Part shown: piece after piece, positions 11,346-24,849 of the stretch
How the letters are laid out: each line of letters starts with the position of its first letter
Position numbering within the stretch: position 1 is the stretch's first letter
Assembly: GCA_050084515.1 (NCBI GenBank)
Contig: CM114271.1
Span: forward strand, 38,378,001-38,442,000
DNA length: 64,000 nucleotides
Direction: 5' to 3'
From: Blasia pusilla
Taxonomy: Eukaryota; Marchantiophyta; Marchantiopsida; Blasiales
Made by a program: the position numbers and the translations under genes
The notes under the pieces: generated by a model
Databases searched by the model: none
What the model was told of the DNA's origin: nothing
The model's input: only the letters and a program-made list of their open reading frames with translations

Positions 11346-14300
11346 TTTCCATCTTCGAAGTGAAGCGCGGAAATGCTGACAATATCTTAGCTGAGCTGTA
11401 GTTTACTGGGGGTTAGGGGTAGGAACAGAGAGTGACTCTTCACACGATTTCAGGTTTTGATCTTTGTCGTTGTGAAGTGCAGGTTGACATGAGACTAGTG
11501 TAGTACGCTGCTGTAGGGTTTTCTGCTTTTTGGTCTATAAGTTCCTGCGACTTTGAACCTATCTGCGAATTTGCCAAGAGCATCGAGAAAGTTTCCAGAT
11601 CTCGAAGTAGGATCAATAAGAGTAGAGCACTGGTATTCACTCCCTGATATTAATGACTCAGAGAAGGTCTTGCTGATTCGCAGTCCGGAACATGGAGTGG
11701 TTTAGTCAATTAAGTCTTCTATGATGAGGAGTTACTGGGAAATAGGAGGGCCAGCGGTTGACTGGTTTTAAAACTTGCTAAAATTAGTATCCAGTGTGAC
11801 CCTATCTCTCGACCAAGTGTGACCTCTCCTGAAGACGTCTAACCACCACAGCTAGTTCTGCTCATAACAAGTATCAATTTGGTGACACTCACAATACAGG
11901 CTGGTCGAGGGTTTGACACGCTATTACACAGTAACCATGTAACAAAAGAGAAGGATGAATCCCTCAAAAGAACTTAGGATGTAGACGGAAAGACTTTCCT
12001 GTAAGATATACCCTCTAAGCAACTTACTAACTCCTCACTGCGATGCAAAGACTATGACAACCTCGAGTGAAAGCCATGCCGTTCCTTGCACAAGTTGGAA
12101 GAGGTTTCTGGTTTAGCATATCCATTATCTCGGTCTTCATTCCACATTCAATTCGTGGATGGGCTGTAGATTTCACCCAGTTCATGTGATGTGGCGACCA
12201 CACGAATCCTAAAACACAATCACAAGCTCAAACCTCTATGAATTGAATCCATCAAGTTATCCACGATGACGCCTGAACAGAACCTCTGATCGAAGTCCCA
12301 CACCAAGTCACAGCTTGTTCCCTTCAGGAAAAGATGGAACTTGAGAAAAAAACACCCAGATGAAAAGTCAGAGGAAATGGCAGAAGGTAACACACCGCTA
12401 CGAAATTGAGGATGTCGAAAGCAAGCCAGTCATCCCCACAACAGGTGCGCGAGTTCTTCCACCGATCCGAAGCGACACTTACGTTGATGGTAGTCCACAT
12501 TGTCCAAAACGTTAAGCACAGGTCTTCTTCACGTCGTTTGAGATCGAGCCAGAGCGGCAAGAAGACAGCAGTGCGCACCTGCAGACTGTAGTGATTGATC
12601 ATCAATAGCGAACTTACATTGCAATTGAACCAGCTTTCGGCCCTTGTGACAGTCTTTCTTAGATAATCGTTGTGAGGGCACATTCCTCTACTCAAGGGAA
12701 GGCTACAGATAGAAGGCTGGGCTCAGTTCATACTTTTCCTTTGTCAATGTGTACACACGGTTTCCTACCAGGGAATCAGAGCCCGGCTGAACCGCAGTTA
12801 TTCGAGCCCGGCAGCACGGTGACAAGGAAGTCATATTCGAGAAATGTTTAAGCGACGAGCCAAAACTGCAGTGTGTGCTGAAGGATGTCCAAGAAATTGT
12901 CGCCCTTTCTGCAAGGAGTAGAAATCAGGTTGCAGAAACGATCAAGAATATTTGCTGTAGACTACCACGAAATTGGCAGTAGAACGTCAACATTGACTGA
13001 CCCAGAACTTTGAAAGGGTATGTAAAGGAGGAGTCCAACCAGATGTTCATCAGATCCGAAGGCGTGTATCCCGCAGATGGTTGTGAATTGTAGTTTACGC
13101 GGCGAAGAAACCCAACACCGTCCTTCCCACCATTCAGAATCTAACTAATAACGGCCAATTTTCGCCTTGGAAGGACTGTGACACTTCTCCAGAAGCCTGG
13201 AATAGACCCACTGATCTCTTGAGCAGACACACAAATGGCGCAGATATGAATGGACCGGCTGTCTACATTCCTTTAGAGGAGGACAGGTGATGATAAGAAC
13301 CACCAGTGCACAGTGAAGGACAGTTCTGGGGTGACAACCAGAAGTCAATAATCCAGATGAGGCTGTATTTTCTGAGAGATTCGACAAAATCCCAACAAAT
13401 CAACAAATGTCCAACGCCAAGAAGAAGACAAGGCTCCCTGGACTTCAACTCTACTGCCTTTTGCCACATGAGCCAATTCAGACACAGCCGGTAGAGGGTG
13501 TAAACTTTGATGCTTTACCCTAATTCAAGTGCCATTCAAGAGTCTTTTTGTCACGGGGACCCTAGCGAGAGAGGAATAGTTCAAACGAAGAAATGACAGA
13601 TACCTCGTTTGTAGGAGGGGCATTGACTTTAGTGTGAGCACCACAACCTCCAAGTGCTCCAGTTCCAAAAACCCCGGCAGTGACAGTACTGCCATCCGAG
13701 TAAATCGTCCGAGCAACTGTTCTGACAGTTCCTGACCAGATACCATCCCGACCAAGTTCTCCATTTTAAAGTGACATAAGACCGGGATCTACATCTATTC
13801 TCAAAAGATTTTGCAGAACTTTCGACAGACAAGTATCAGTATCAGAGAAAATACCAGGGCCGGTGCTCGAATAAGTGGGAGAGCTTTTAAATAACCAGAG
13901 AAATTTGAAGCAGCTTTCCAAAAGACAGAGGGGCGATCTATACAGAAGACAAATGATCAGCAGGGCAACGTCGAAACACCTGCCTCATAAACCTGCACTT
14001 CCACCCCAAAAGCAGTGCGCAGGCAAGTTGGGTTTCAAAATACATGCCAGATGGAATCATTGAAGGGTCTAAGGCGAGACTGGCACACCTTTTGAATCGG
14101 AAAAGAAATGTAATAATATATAGAAAAAAGGAAGGGAAACCCATCACGATACAAATGAGGGGGCATAGAGAGCCAAAAAAACCTCAAGGGGCCAAAATCG
14201 GCCCCAACCTTTTGGCCAACACTTTCAAGCATTTCAATTCAGTTATGAGGGCGTTGCCAGGTCAGTTTGATACAAGAAGGGTTCCTAGAAGACTGCGAAG

Positions 14301-16796
14301 AAGACTGCGTTTCTAAATGGGCACATGGAGATGCGAGACATAGCGTCAAATTATGCTAAACAAATCCGAGTGTGCGGCTAAACACCCATCGAGATTTAGA
14401 CGATCTAGCTATGATACTTAGGCTTAAAGGGAGGAGCAGGGAACTCTGCTACATCTCGCACTACTTCAAGACAAAGGCTCTCCTGATTGGCAATAGTTTA
14501 GAGCTGCTACAATTTCTGAAGGGCACCTTCAGACCGTTCAGCCCGGCATATCTGGGAGAGATTCGTTCATTTCCTGCAGATGGACGAGAGATCAGGAATG
14601 GAGAGGAATGATTCTAATCTCCCAGATTAGAGCTACTGACACTAACGTTTCGAGGTTCAGTATTCGATTATAAGTACAGTTGGAGAGGGACGGTATAAGC
14701 TAACTGATGAGGACTATCGCAAGAATAAAGAGTGTATGAAAAGGGCTCCTGGTAATCTAAGGTGGGCTATAGTTTAGGGTTTTAATGGTGTCCACTGACA
14801 TGGCTGCTCTTGGATCAGTTCAGTGGATTGATATGAGGATAATCAAATACTTCCCAAGGATATCAAATTAATGAAATACGAAACAAAATCCCTAGTTTTT
14901 TGGTAACTCCCATGCTGATTGGTATGGCAACTTGGGTGAATGAAAACGACCATTTCTTTTTTTGTTTCTTGTTAGCACTAGCAGTTGCAATCCAGTGGAG
15001 CAAGGAGCGGAAGTTGCGTTTTCCACCACGGAAGCAGAGAGTAGATAGCCTTACGGAAACTTTTTTGGTATCATCGGCAAGACAAGATTGTCGGTGGTGA
15101 TAGGCAGGCAATTGCAGCCAAACAAAGATTCTTTCACCGATGACCAATTTCCAAGTTACTATTTCAAAAAAGGTCGCGGAACCCACTGCACACCTATCCG
15201 GTTCTGCTAGGTAGTGAGTACTGAAGGTCAATATTGTAAACGGAGGTGGCTATGAAATGTGAGTTCTAGAAGATTTTCCACAGATGAACATTTATTAGAC
15301 CTGATTAGGAGTGGTGAGCAACTTCATTATCTTGCAGCTGCTGATTGTCGTGACTGAAGCTCAGGAGCGCATGCCCGTTATGGTAGAAAACGACGGTTGG
15401 CAGTTTCGAAACAGCTGTCGCGGCTGTAGCAGATGGTCATGGCAGCCAATTTTTGCGTGTGCAGGGGTCGCCCTCTGACAATAGCAACAAATCATGATCT
15501 TCTGCGGACATCTGCGAGTCTTTTCGGTAAACAATAAGGTGATGTGGCTGTACGAGTGCAGGTGGATCCTCAAGTTGCCTTCCTATTAGGCGTCCTTATT
15601 CTCAGTTCATGACGGGGAATAGTTTACCTATCACTTTCATTTAACTTCATCGCAGTTCTTGCAGTAAGTAAAATTCTACACCTCACCACCAAAGGATGCA
15701 ACAGCTTTAGGTTTAGGTGAGGCTACCAGCACTTTGCCTGGAACTGAGCTGTCCAGAAGACGTACAAGTGGGCACTCCCAGGAATTCCTGCCACATCGGA
15801 TTCAAATCCAGAACACGAAGGAGACGTGACGTGAAACTCCACCCACTCACAGATGTCCTTCCCTGATGCTAAAACTTGTTGAGAACATTTCGCGTGACTA
15901 TTCCGATGGGGTTGTGCAGTCTTTTGAAATCGAAAATATGTCAAGTATCTTAACGTTTCCGTACACTTGCCATTCAAGCGTGCACTTCCGGGCAAAATTC
16001 CCGTAGAAACTCCTACCCTTCTACACACAGCCCAACTCATCGGCCACAAATTCTCCAGCACAATTACAACTTCGACAGCCAGGAGATGGGGCTGAAACGT
16101 GTGTCCCACATAAATTTCAATTAAAACAATTTAGAGGGGCCTTACACGACAGGATGCCCTGAAGGTTGATTGATTCCCAGGGTTACAGCATGGGTCCAAC
16201 ACTGTCAGGAATCTTGAGAAAACTCACTCACAGCCACAAAGGTACTAGGAACTCTGGATTAAATTGTGAGATAACGTTCACTAGTCAACCTTAAACATGG
16301 ATGGGATTCCGAGTTCTATACATACTGAACCCTCGCTGGAACTCCTCGAATTACATGCGGACAGAATCCAATTTGTGACATACTCTGCTCAGAAATGCAA
16401 GTCATATGAACGGACACCACATCTCTCATTCCTACAATCTACTCAACCTTCTCAAATGTTCCATTCTTCACTCTAAATATTATGGCAATTAGTACGGCAA
16501 GTTCCAAATCCATGAATTGCGATTCACCCGCTGTATCCATACGACTCATTGTGAGTCTTTACTTGCTCCGTCAGCTAGCGACTTCGATATACGGACATCC
16601 ACCGTCGCCATCAAATGGAACAAATAACAGCTAAATATTGATGACCACCTTCTGCGCATCCAAATACGTGGAGCGAGCCTGTTCAAGCCCTCCAGTCTTC
16701 AGACAGTCTGCTAATCAACTGTACTGTTCCCTAGTTTCAAGGAGCCCTGCCCTTCTTGGTTACGATGACTGCAGGAGTCCACATATTTGCAAGTCT
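11346..16796. other. Spacer between convergent CFAP52 and UEV1
   Basis: Contains the 3' untranslated regions of both genes. The rest has short open frames on both strands. On the minus strand a few pieces have exon-like edges, for example 12590-12495 (after tctgcag, before gtaagt) and about 13755-13590 (before gtatct). No piece matches a family I recognise, and at 13.6-13.75 kb several minus frames are open together, which argues against coding. An unrecognised minus-strand gene or a non-coding transcript remains possible. Confidence 0.45.
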
Positions 16797-18491
16797 TCAG
16801 AAAATACTGCCTTCTGGGGGCTGCTGGAGTTTGCGATTGGAAGGGGCAGCCATTTCGCGCTTCAACTCGGTGAGAATGTTCTCCATCGTATACTCCCGAC
16901 GCCACTGCGCTAGCATCGAGAAATGCCTGGGATCGACCTGCAAATAACCAGCAACCATACGATGCCACAATCGGCAACAGCCTCCTTCAGCTTTCCACTC
17001 TAAGATGGTGATGTGGACACCTCTCGACAGAAACTACTAACACCCACAGCCACACTGTCATCATCCGCTTACTTTTCATGCACAGTATTAGCATTACTTT
17101 CTTCCAGCTCATCGACTCGTAGATGGGGCGATCACCTTCATTTACTCAAAGCCACGGGAATGCCGCGAACATCGCAATCCTGTACAGAGGCACGTACGCT
17201 TCTGGAGATGGGTGTGCAAATTACCCAGATTCTGATGCAAAAAAGGGTAACCCGAGGATCGCAGACAGCAGGACCATAAACCCTAAAAGCTCAAACAGAA
17301 TTTCCGCCGTCTTTGAGTTAAAGACATCACAACAGCAAGGAAGTAAGATCCTTCGTCGAAAGACTTACCACACCAGTCTCTTGATTAACGGATGTCATGT
17401 TAATCCGAGAGTAGAATCTGACGCTTGGGGGTCTGTCCGGATAGCTATGGTCGCAGAAGAGCTTCACCGTGTATATACGTCCCTCATGGACGGACTGAAT
17501 CAAAAAAAGGGAAACAAAAAACAAGAGCCAACCAATCGTGTATTAGGATCACACTATCCAAGACCCGGGTGGATCGAGTAGTCGAGGAGACATCCCGTGA
17601 AAATAGAGCAGCAAAAAAATTGTATGCGTCTGCGTGGTATATGAACCCGAACCAGATATATGCGACACACGGGGAAGAAGTCATTTGCCAGTTCAATCCA
17701 ACAAACATCAATCTACTCTACAGCTACAAACCATCGGAGATAGTCAATTGGCGAGAGAATCGGAGGACGCCACGGACATCACAAGGAAAGAAGTGCTACG
17801 ATGTAGTATCAAAACACTCCATAAACTCCTTCCCCAGCATCGGTGAGACTCACATTATTGGGACCTATGATTGTCCCAGTCCATGAGCGCATGAACACAT
17901 CTTCGCCGTCATCCATACCATAACTAACGGTGCCATCACCAATACCTTTTTCTCCTCTCTCGAGCTCTTCGAGCAACCGAAAGTTCCTCGGGACTGCACG
18001 GCATGACGTTAACTACACTTAGCAACAAATTAAACAATCCCGGACTAGCTCATTATCCAAACTGGCGGAGCCAGAACTAAACCACCTCAGATCATCCGGA
18101 AGCAAGAAGAGGCTCCCGGTTGCTTGATCTGATTCCAAAGCACTATTAGAGGGAGTATGTCAGCCAGGAGTTTCCCTTCGAACTAACAAGAAAGTCGAAA
18201 TTCGCAGAATGAACCAAGGAAACGGAAAGTTACAATCTACAACCAGTTCAAGGAAATAGTGAAGAGAACCAAACTCAGTTGCTTGATCAGATTTCCAACT
18301 CACTCGTCAACACAAACCCAATGACAGAACACAATAGGTTCCTTCCATTCTCTATCTGATTTCAAAGATCACAAATCTTCCACCACTCCAAGTTCCGAGT
18401 CTCCTTGAGAACGGCAATTCACAAACAACCAGATCACATTCACTGGCCAAGCTAAGGACACACCGATCACAGTCGATCCTGACGATGTCAT
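16797..18491 (-). CDS. UEV1: UEV1/MMZ-type ubiquitin-conjugating enzyme variant, 4 exons
   Basis: Catalytically inactive E2 variant that pairs with Ubc13 to build Lys63-linked ubiquitin chains, used in DNA-damage tolerance and signalling. Minus-strand coding exons: 18491-18464 (28 nt), 17993-17854, 17494-17369, 16937-16797, stop TGA at 16799-16797. They join in frame to 144 codons, close to the 145-residue plant UEV1 proteins. Conserved landmarks in order: [108 protein letters not shown]. There is no HPN-plus-catalytic-Cys block, as expected for a UEV. Donors gtgtgt, gtgagt and gtaagt pair with acceptors gtgcag, attcag and ttgcag. The 9-codon first exon is set by the need for a phase-1 end before the VPRNF exon. 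Confidence 0.94.
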
Positions 18492-18900
18492 TCTCACTAT
18501 CACGTCCGCTCCCTTCGCACAACGGACACACGTTCAATCTTTCCTCTCCCCTCTCCCTCTCTTGCAATGCACGCAAGACCTAAACACCTCTCGATCACCA
18601 CTTCTCCACCAATCTCCCGCGGCAAACCCTACAGCAGATCTAGAAACAGCTTGCGATCGCCACTCCTTGTCGACATCTTCCGCGCCTTCGCATCACCTGA
18701 TCTGCAGACCTGCTATTGAATTCTGTCCTCTCTCTCTCTCTCTCTCTGTGTATCTGTGTCTCTCTCTCTCTATCCCTCCGTTTTCTCCCTCTCCTTCTGT
18801 CAAAACTGCCACCCCCAAAGGACAACGACGACGGAGGAGACTGGAGGACGGGAAAATGAGAGCAGCGGAGGCGAGAAACGAGTGAAACAGTAAGAAGTGA
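18492..18900 (-). promoter_or_regulatory. Probable UEV1 leader/promoter with CT/GA tracts
   Basis: Lies directly upstream of the UEV1 ATG. It holds pyrimidine tracts on the + strand at 18727-18747 and 18758-18771, read as GA tracts in the gene's direction. GA tracts are common in plant 5' leaders. The transcription start is not visible. Confidence 0.4.
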
Positions 18901-19918
18901 GAACTTCGCGGCTCACGACTAAAGACAAACTTGAATCCATCGCATAAGCCTCTAACGCCCGACCAATTCGCGACTGCGAGTTCGTCCATACTATTTCGGA
19001 GCGCAACGGAATATTTCTCGCAGATGTTTCTATTTGTGGGAAGAAAAACTTCTTCTTCTTTTGAGTTCTCAACGTTTTTCGTCTTTTTTATGACGTTAGA
19101 ATTGTTTTATCCGTTTTGGGAATTTTGTTATGTGGCCGAGTTTGGTCTCCTAATTCTAAGTAGTCAAGAGAGTAAAATTATTTGCTTATGTGTAGTTAGT
19201 GCCTTTAGATTCAGCATAGTATGTGTTAGGAGTTTTTATGGTAGGAGAGGGTTATGGTTGGGGGTTTACGGTCTAGCTTAGTGTTTGTGTCGAAATGCCA
19301 AAAAATGAACTCTAGAGGTCGAACTGGGTGCTGGGAACTCACCTTTGTTCGGATTGCCTTCCTAGGGTTCTTTGTGTGTCTCAAATTAGACAAAACTCAC
19401 TAACAAATTTAATGTTTTAGGAGCTGTGATTGTAGGAGGTGGAGTTTAGGGTCCAATTTCGTGTTTGTGTTGGAAACCTAAAAAAGGGACTTTGGAGGTT
19501 GAATCGGGTGGTGTTCTCAACTTTGTACTGGTACCAAAGATTTTCTTTCTAGGGATCTCTATGTATCTCAAATTAGATCAAACTCATTGTCAAATTTGAA
19601 TATGTGGACATTGTTAGGTTAGTAATGGACATAGTGAAAGCGTCACCTCACTAATGTAGTAGCATGGCCATCAACATGCCCCCAACTCAAATATGAGAAA
19701 AACTTAGGATCGTTATGTCATGTTAGGCCTGCTTACTAATTTCTAGCATGTAATTAGGGAACAATGCTCCATTTTGGAACATTCAAAAAAATTCAGTCAA
19801 AAGGTAGGGCGCTTGGTTGTGAATAACATATTAAGAGATATGCGAAGGTACTAGTAAGAACCATATCATGTCCTCCTATCAAGAAAAGAGTATTATGATG
19901 CTTAGTATACAAGATACA
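18901..19918. other. UEV1 upstream sequence with an imperfect 180-bp duplication
   Basis: No gene recognised. About 19255-19414 and 19435-19597 are diverged direct copies, offset by 180 bp as judged from gtgtttgtgt at 19281 and 19461 and the shared tctcaaattaga. After 19.6 kb the sequence becomes AT-rich. Confidence 0.6.
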
Positions 19919-19950
19919 CTAGTAAGGTGCCCGTGCCATGCACGAGAGAT
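19919..19950 (-). mobile_element. Helitron 3' terminus (element A)
   Basis: Read on the minus strand: a hairpin (cgtgc, 3-nt loop, gcacg; 19944-19932), 9 nt, then CTAG at 19922-19919 followed by T. A subterminal hairpin about 10 nt before CTRR with insertion before T is the hallmark of Helitron 3' ends. A Helitron helicase remnant on the same strand ends about 185 bp upstream. Confidence 0.8.
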
Positions 19951-20102
19951 AAAAAAGTGTTTGAGGAGGCTTGCTTATGACGAACTAATACTGATACATA
20001 CAAAAATTGTTTGCTAGCCACAATATGTGAAACATTTTCTTGTTGGCACAGGCCAAATAGAGAAGTGTTTGCAAATCAATATGACAAAATCAAGAATTTA
20101 TT

Positions 20103-20700
20103 TCATCCGAATATCTCTTTATACACTACATTTCGTGTGTAGTCACCTTCCTTCTTTGAATGTTCATCACTTTCAATGGTAGCATGGATGGAACTTCTCT
20201 TCCCTACTCTAGATAATGCTACATACAATTGAACATGAGAAAATACAAGAATAGGCAAGTAAATGCCAACATTTTGCAACGTTTGACCTTGAGACTTATT
20301 AATACTCATAGCAAAAGCTGGACGAATAGGGAATTGAAACCTACGTAACTCAAATGACAAACCAGAATCCGATGCATTCAATGGTATACGTGGAATAAAG
20401 ACTCTATCTCCAATATTCTTCCATGTGATAATTTCAGCATCTATGCAATGTTGACGACCCTCTCCCACTTCCAATAACCAATCAGCAAATCCTTGTTGTT
20501 CACTACACAAATTACCTTCCAACCTTTGAACTCAAATATTTGTTGTCAACTTCATTACCTTTACATTAGGCCAAAGAGATGACCTCTTTATGGTGGCTTG
20601 GATGAGTTGTGGCTGATCCCTATGATGAACAATAAGCAACACTTGACGAAAATCACCACCAAATACCATAAGTGCTTAATTACAATTGGTAATGCACAAT
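20103..20700 (-). pseudogene. Helitron helicase C-terminal remnant
   Basis: The minus frame 20522-20103 carries the PIF1-type C-terminal helicase block: FPIRPAFAMSINKSQGQT, then FSHVQLYVALSRV. Upstream, about 20690-20525 in a further frame segment, reads MVFGGDFRQVLLIVHHRDQP, the Walker B region, interrupted by a stop near 20530. The order matches the end of a Helitron RepHel protein. The N-terminal Rep part is missing or not recognisable. It belongs with the 3' terminus at 19919. Confidence 0.82.
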
Positions 20701-20705
20701 TCACC

Positions 20706-23700
20706 TAAATACTCAAATATAAGATGCTAGAGAATCAATCATAGATCCCTATCTAGTTTGATTTAGGATGATAGATAAAGCACATTTCATTATTTGGTGT
20801 GATCCTTTCATAATCCTTATACTTAGGCTTGTGGTTTGGCTAAGATTGACTCACTAACTCAGCAAAGATGAGCCCTATATAGGCTAGATATTACTCTCAA
20901 GTATTTAATGCATCTTAGAAAGGATGGGAAGGGTCTCATCAAAATATTGCATAGGTGGTAAAATGTCTCTCTAACGGTAACTAAACTCAAAGATGGAGAA
21001 ATTGATAGATGGTTGGTATATATATATATATATATATATATAACCAATATAATGCTAGTGGTATGCAAATATATTTGTTTTGTTGCATTGATGGCGGGGA
21101 CTAAAGTTCAATAAATGCAATGGAAAACTCCAAAAAATAAAAGTATTATTATTTTACAAGTAGGAATTTTATTTTACAAGGTGATGGTCTAAGTTGACAT
21201 AATAACTTAGACCATAATGTTACCATATCCCAAGTTCATATCTTCAAGAATCCTGGAGGGAACGACATATTTAAACTATTCATACATCTCTCGATAAATG
21301 ATATATGATCTATTTTTATTAATGTATGTATATGTAATCGATTTACTGGGCTATTATATTATTATGCTTCATGCATAATAAAAAAAATCCACTTTAGGAG
21401 AGTGACATTATTTCTTAATTCTCCTTATTATTAATTCTTAATTTTTCTATAGTAATCTTTTGTATATTAATTTATTCATTCACTTTAATTGAAAGTTGTT
21501 AAATTTCCAACTCCTAAGTTGGTTTATATATAGATTTGCAAGTTTTGTGACAATATGGGAATCATGGGATTATTTTGGGAATTACTTCTATAAGTTTTAG
21601 AATCTCTTAAGGAGAATTTTTTTTATTTGCAACACTTGTCACAAATCTTAATGCTTACATATTTTTTAATCTTTCAAATTACCAAAAAAAATCCAAAAAT
21701 ATCTAATTATATTTTTACTTAAAAAATAAATTCTAAAAATAAAAATTGATATATATAAATAATCCAAATTAAAAATACTTACATTGCTACTTAAATTTTT
21801 GTTGAAGGTATGAAATAATGCCAATTCTTTGAATATATCATTTTTAGAGATTGGCCTCTTAAAGGTTAGAATGTTTGATAAACATCACATATAAATTTTC
21901 AATTAGGTCATGTTTAAAGAGAATGTACAACAAATCACCGAGAATATGAAAATTTTATAAGGATTTTAAAGTTCTTATGAACATATAAATATCCTGTAAG
22001 ATACGTGAAACTTATATTGACATAGAATGGTAAAAAAGTTCCTTTTAAGGATGATGCAATTTATGGGGTAAAAAGGGCAATGTCCGGGTATGTCCAACAA
22101 GATCACAACCTTTACAATATATCTTCACATGAAAAGATTCTTACTATCCAAACATATTATTTATATTTGAATAATTTTTTATATTTGTTCTCAACTAAAG
22201 ATAGGTAAGGATAAGGGCAACCACCTAATTAGTTGGTAGATATACCTTTTGCTTTAATATACCGAAACATTCATATATGTAGGGCCACTATTGAGATTAA
22301 TCCCATTATGGTGTAATATAAGCCCTTCTAATTGTAATTGGCTTCCCAACATAATGGTAGTAATCATCCAAAGATCCATACATACCACATAATAATATGA
22401 TGTGAGCTCTTACAATAGATCATCTTGGAAATAAGCAATTAAAAACTCATTACAATTTTTTTGTTGCAATTGATCATAAATATTGATGTTCGGTTTGTTA
22501 AACATCTCTTTAATTACTAAATTCTCTATGAGAATAACTGAAGTGATGAAATCCACTTTGTTTTGGCATGATAATCTCTCATAATCCTTGTTATTATTGT
22601 CAACGTATCTTATATAATAAGACAAAATATCTATCTACTACAATTTTCATGGGTTTTCTAAGAAAGTTCAAAAGGTATCTTTTGAAAGCCTCAAACTCCA
22701 TTTCAAATGCCTTTGAATTTGGGAAAGAGGATAAGTAATCTTTAAAGAGATAGCTAATTGACTAGGGAGACTTGGGATGCTTATTAAAATTAACATTTAA
22801 GAGGAAATATGATCATTTAAAATCTTGGTTAGTAACCTCCCTCCCCAAGAAGTGAGTCTTATATGAGAAAGAGTGGTGTGTTTATTCCCAACATGAAATT
22901 CATTTCAAATTAGATAAAAGGAATCCCTATAACCATACATGTAGGTTTATCTAGAGGTTAGTGATCATTTATTTAAGGATAGGTAGGATCCATTACTGCA
23001 CCATGGAAGGTAGCCATACATGTAGGCATCATGTATAAACAAGGGGTTTTTTTTAAAGCGTAGCATAAACATACCGACTAGTATTCAATTTTCAAGACAT
23101 GATTAGAGGGAGATGGGAATTTCAAGAACTTCCATGTGTATTCCAAATCTAGGCAATCTTAGAATGGAAAAGCTTTATTAACTTAATACACGAGAACTTT
23201 TTTTGGTTTGTCAAACATCACATTGGCTTTTTTTAAGAAGTTCATTTGGATAACGAAGGATAGAAAATTAGCTTAGGGATTCATTCAAATAATTAGAGTT
23301 TTGAATTAAGGAAATTCTTAGTATTAGGAAAAGGAATTGCGATGACATTCTATTTTTAAAATCAACTATATCTAAATTGAGACTCTCTCACTAGGGAATT
23401 ATGCTATGAAAAATCATTCTTCTTAATAGGGGACCTATTTCAAAGTTAGTTTGACAATTTTTAAAAGTTGGTCATCTTTTTTACTTACTTTGTTTCCATT
23501 TTCTCCATATACAATCACTATCAAGGGTATTGTCGTGTATATATATATATATATATTTCAACAAGTTCCTAAGGTGCCATTTCTTTCTAACGTATTTTTT
23601 TGTATGATATGGATTAACTTGGAACTTGATGATTATAAAAATTTTAAACTTCCAATTTTCTTTCAAGTTTGACATATTGTGATGGAATGTTTCAATATTC

Positions 23701-24806
23701 TATCTATATCTTTTCTCAACGTCCCACTCCCTCCTTAAGAAGCAATATGTCTCATTGTATGCTCTCCTCCTATCAAGGAAAATCCAACAAAATTTTGGTT
23801 ATATGATAAATATGGCAAATACTAGACATGTATGTTGGTTTTCTAGATGTTCAATTTTTTGGAAATACTTGAAAAGAAACACCTTAACTAGTGATGGGTT
23901 CTAATATCACATTAACATATCCTCAAGCTTTTCACGTATACATAGGAAAGATATTATTCAAATATATTAGGTAGTCCCAAAAACCTTGGATGATCTTGTT
24001 ATTATTAGCGGAATTTAGTTCCAAGGAGATATTACATCACTTTTTGTTATCTCATATAATCATCATATTTGAATACCAATTAAAAAAAATCTCTTTGTAT
24101 CATAAAAAAATTTCCATACTGATTTTTTCCACTTGATTATTTTTTCAATTATTCCATAGGCTTTCATTATTCCAGTTAAAAATTAAATAATGTATTTATG
24201 TCAAATATGAAACTCAAATCGTAATATTATCACACCTAAAATATCTTATACGAATTTAGGAAAGAGTTATGAAATAATGTAAGAACACAATGGATTTTAA
24301 AATTCTCCCACTCTAAATAATACTAAGTTACTCTTAAAATCCTTTGGATACATAAGCCATCGTACTTGTATTGTATCTCAAAAACCTTTGGTTGCAAGGT
24401 GAAATGAGCACTACCTTTAACCATTCTTAATGGATGATCATTGGCAACACTCGTGGTTTTAGTCCCTCTTTGGATGAGTCCATTTAGGAAGATTCATTAT
24501 GCATTTTCCACTAGTATACTTCGAAAACCAAGCATCATTGTGAAGCAACTCTGGAGAGCCGCTGGATATGCAAGCACATCAAAGCCGTATATAGTCAAAA
24601 GTTTTTGGCTCTCCGAAGCCATACCTTGGTACAAAAGTACCATTACAATCATTTTTTAATTTTTTGTGTATATTGTGTGTATAAAAATCGCTACAAAAGA
24701 TATGTTGTTATCATTATCTATACACACAAAATACCATATTCACATATTAAATTATGGAGTATGTGAGTCAAGTGATTACATACCAAATATCACCAATAAA
24801 ATAGGA

Positions 24807-24849
<43 letters not shown>

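Noticed and set aside
13525-13832. Minus-strand exon-like frames around 13.6 kb
   Set aside because: All minus frames are open here, no family match, and an upstream stop leaves no clear acceptor.
21000-21068. Hairpin formed by a TA tract flanked by ggttggt and accaata
   Set aside because: The core is a simple TA repeat; pairing follows from composition.
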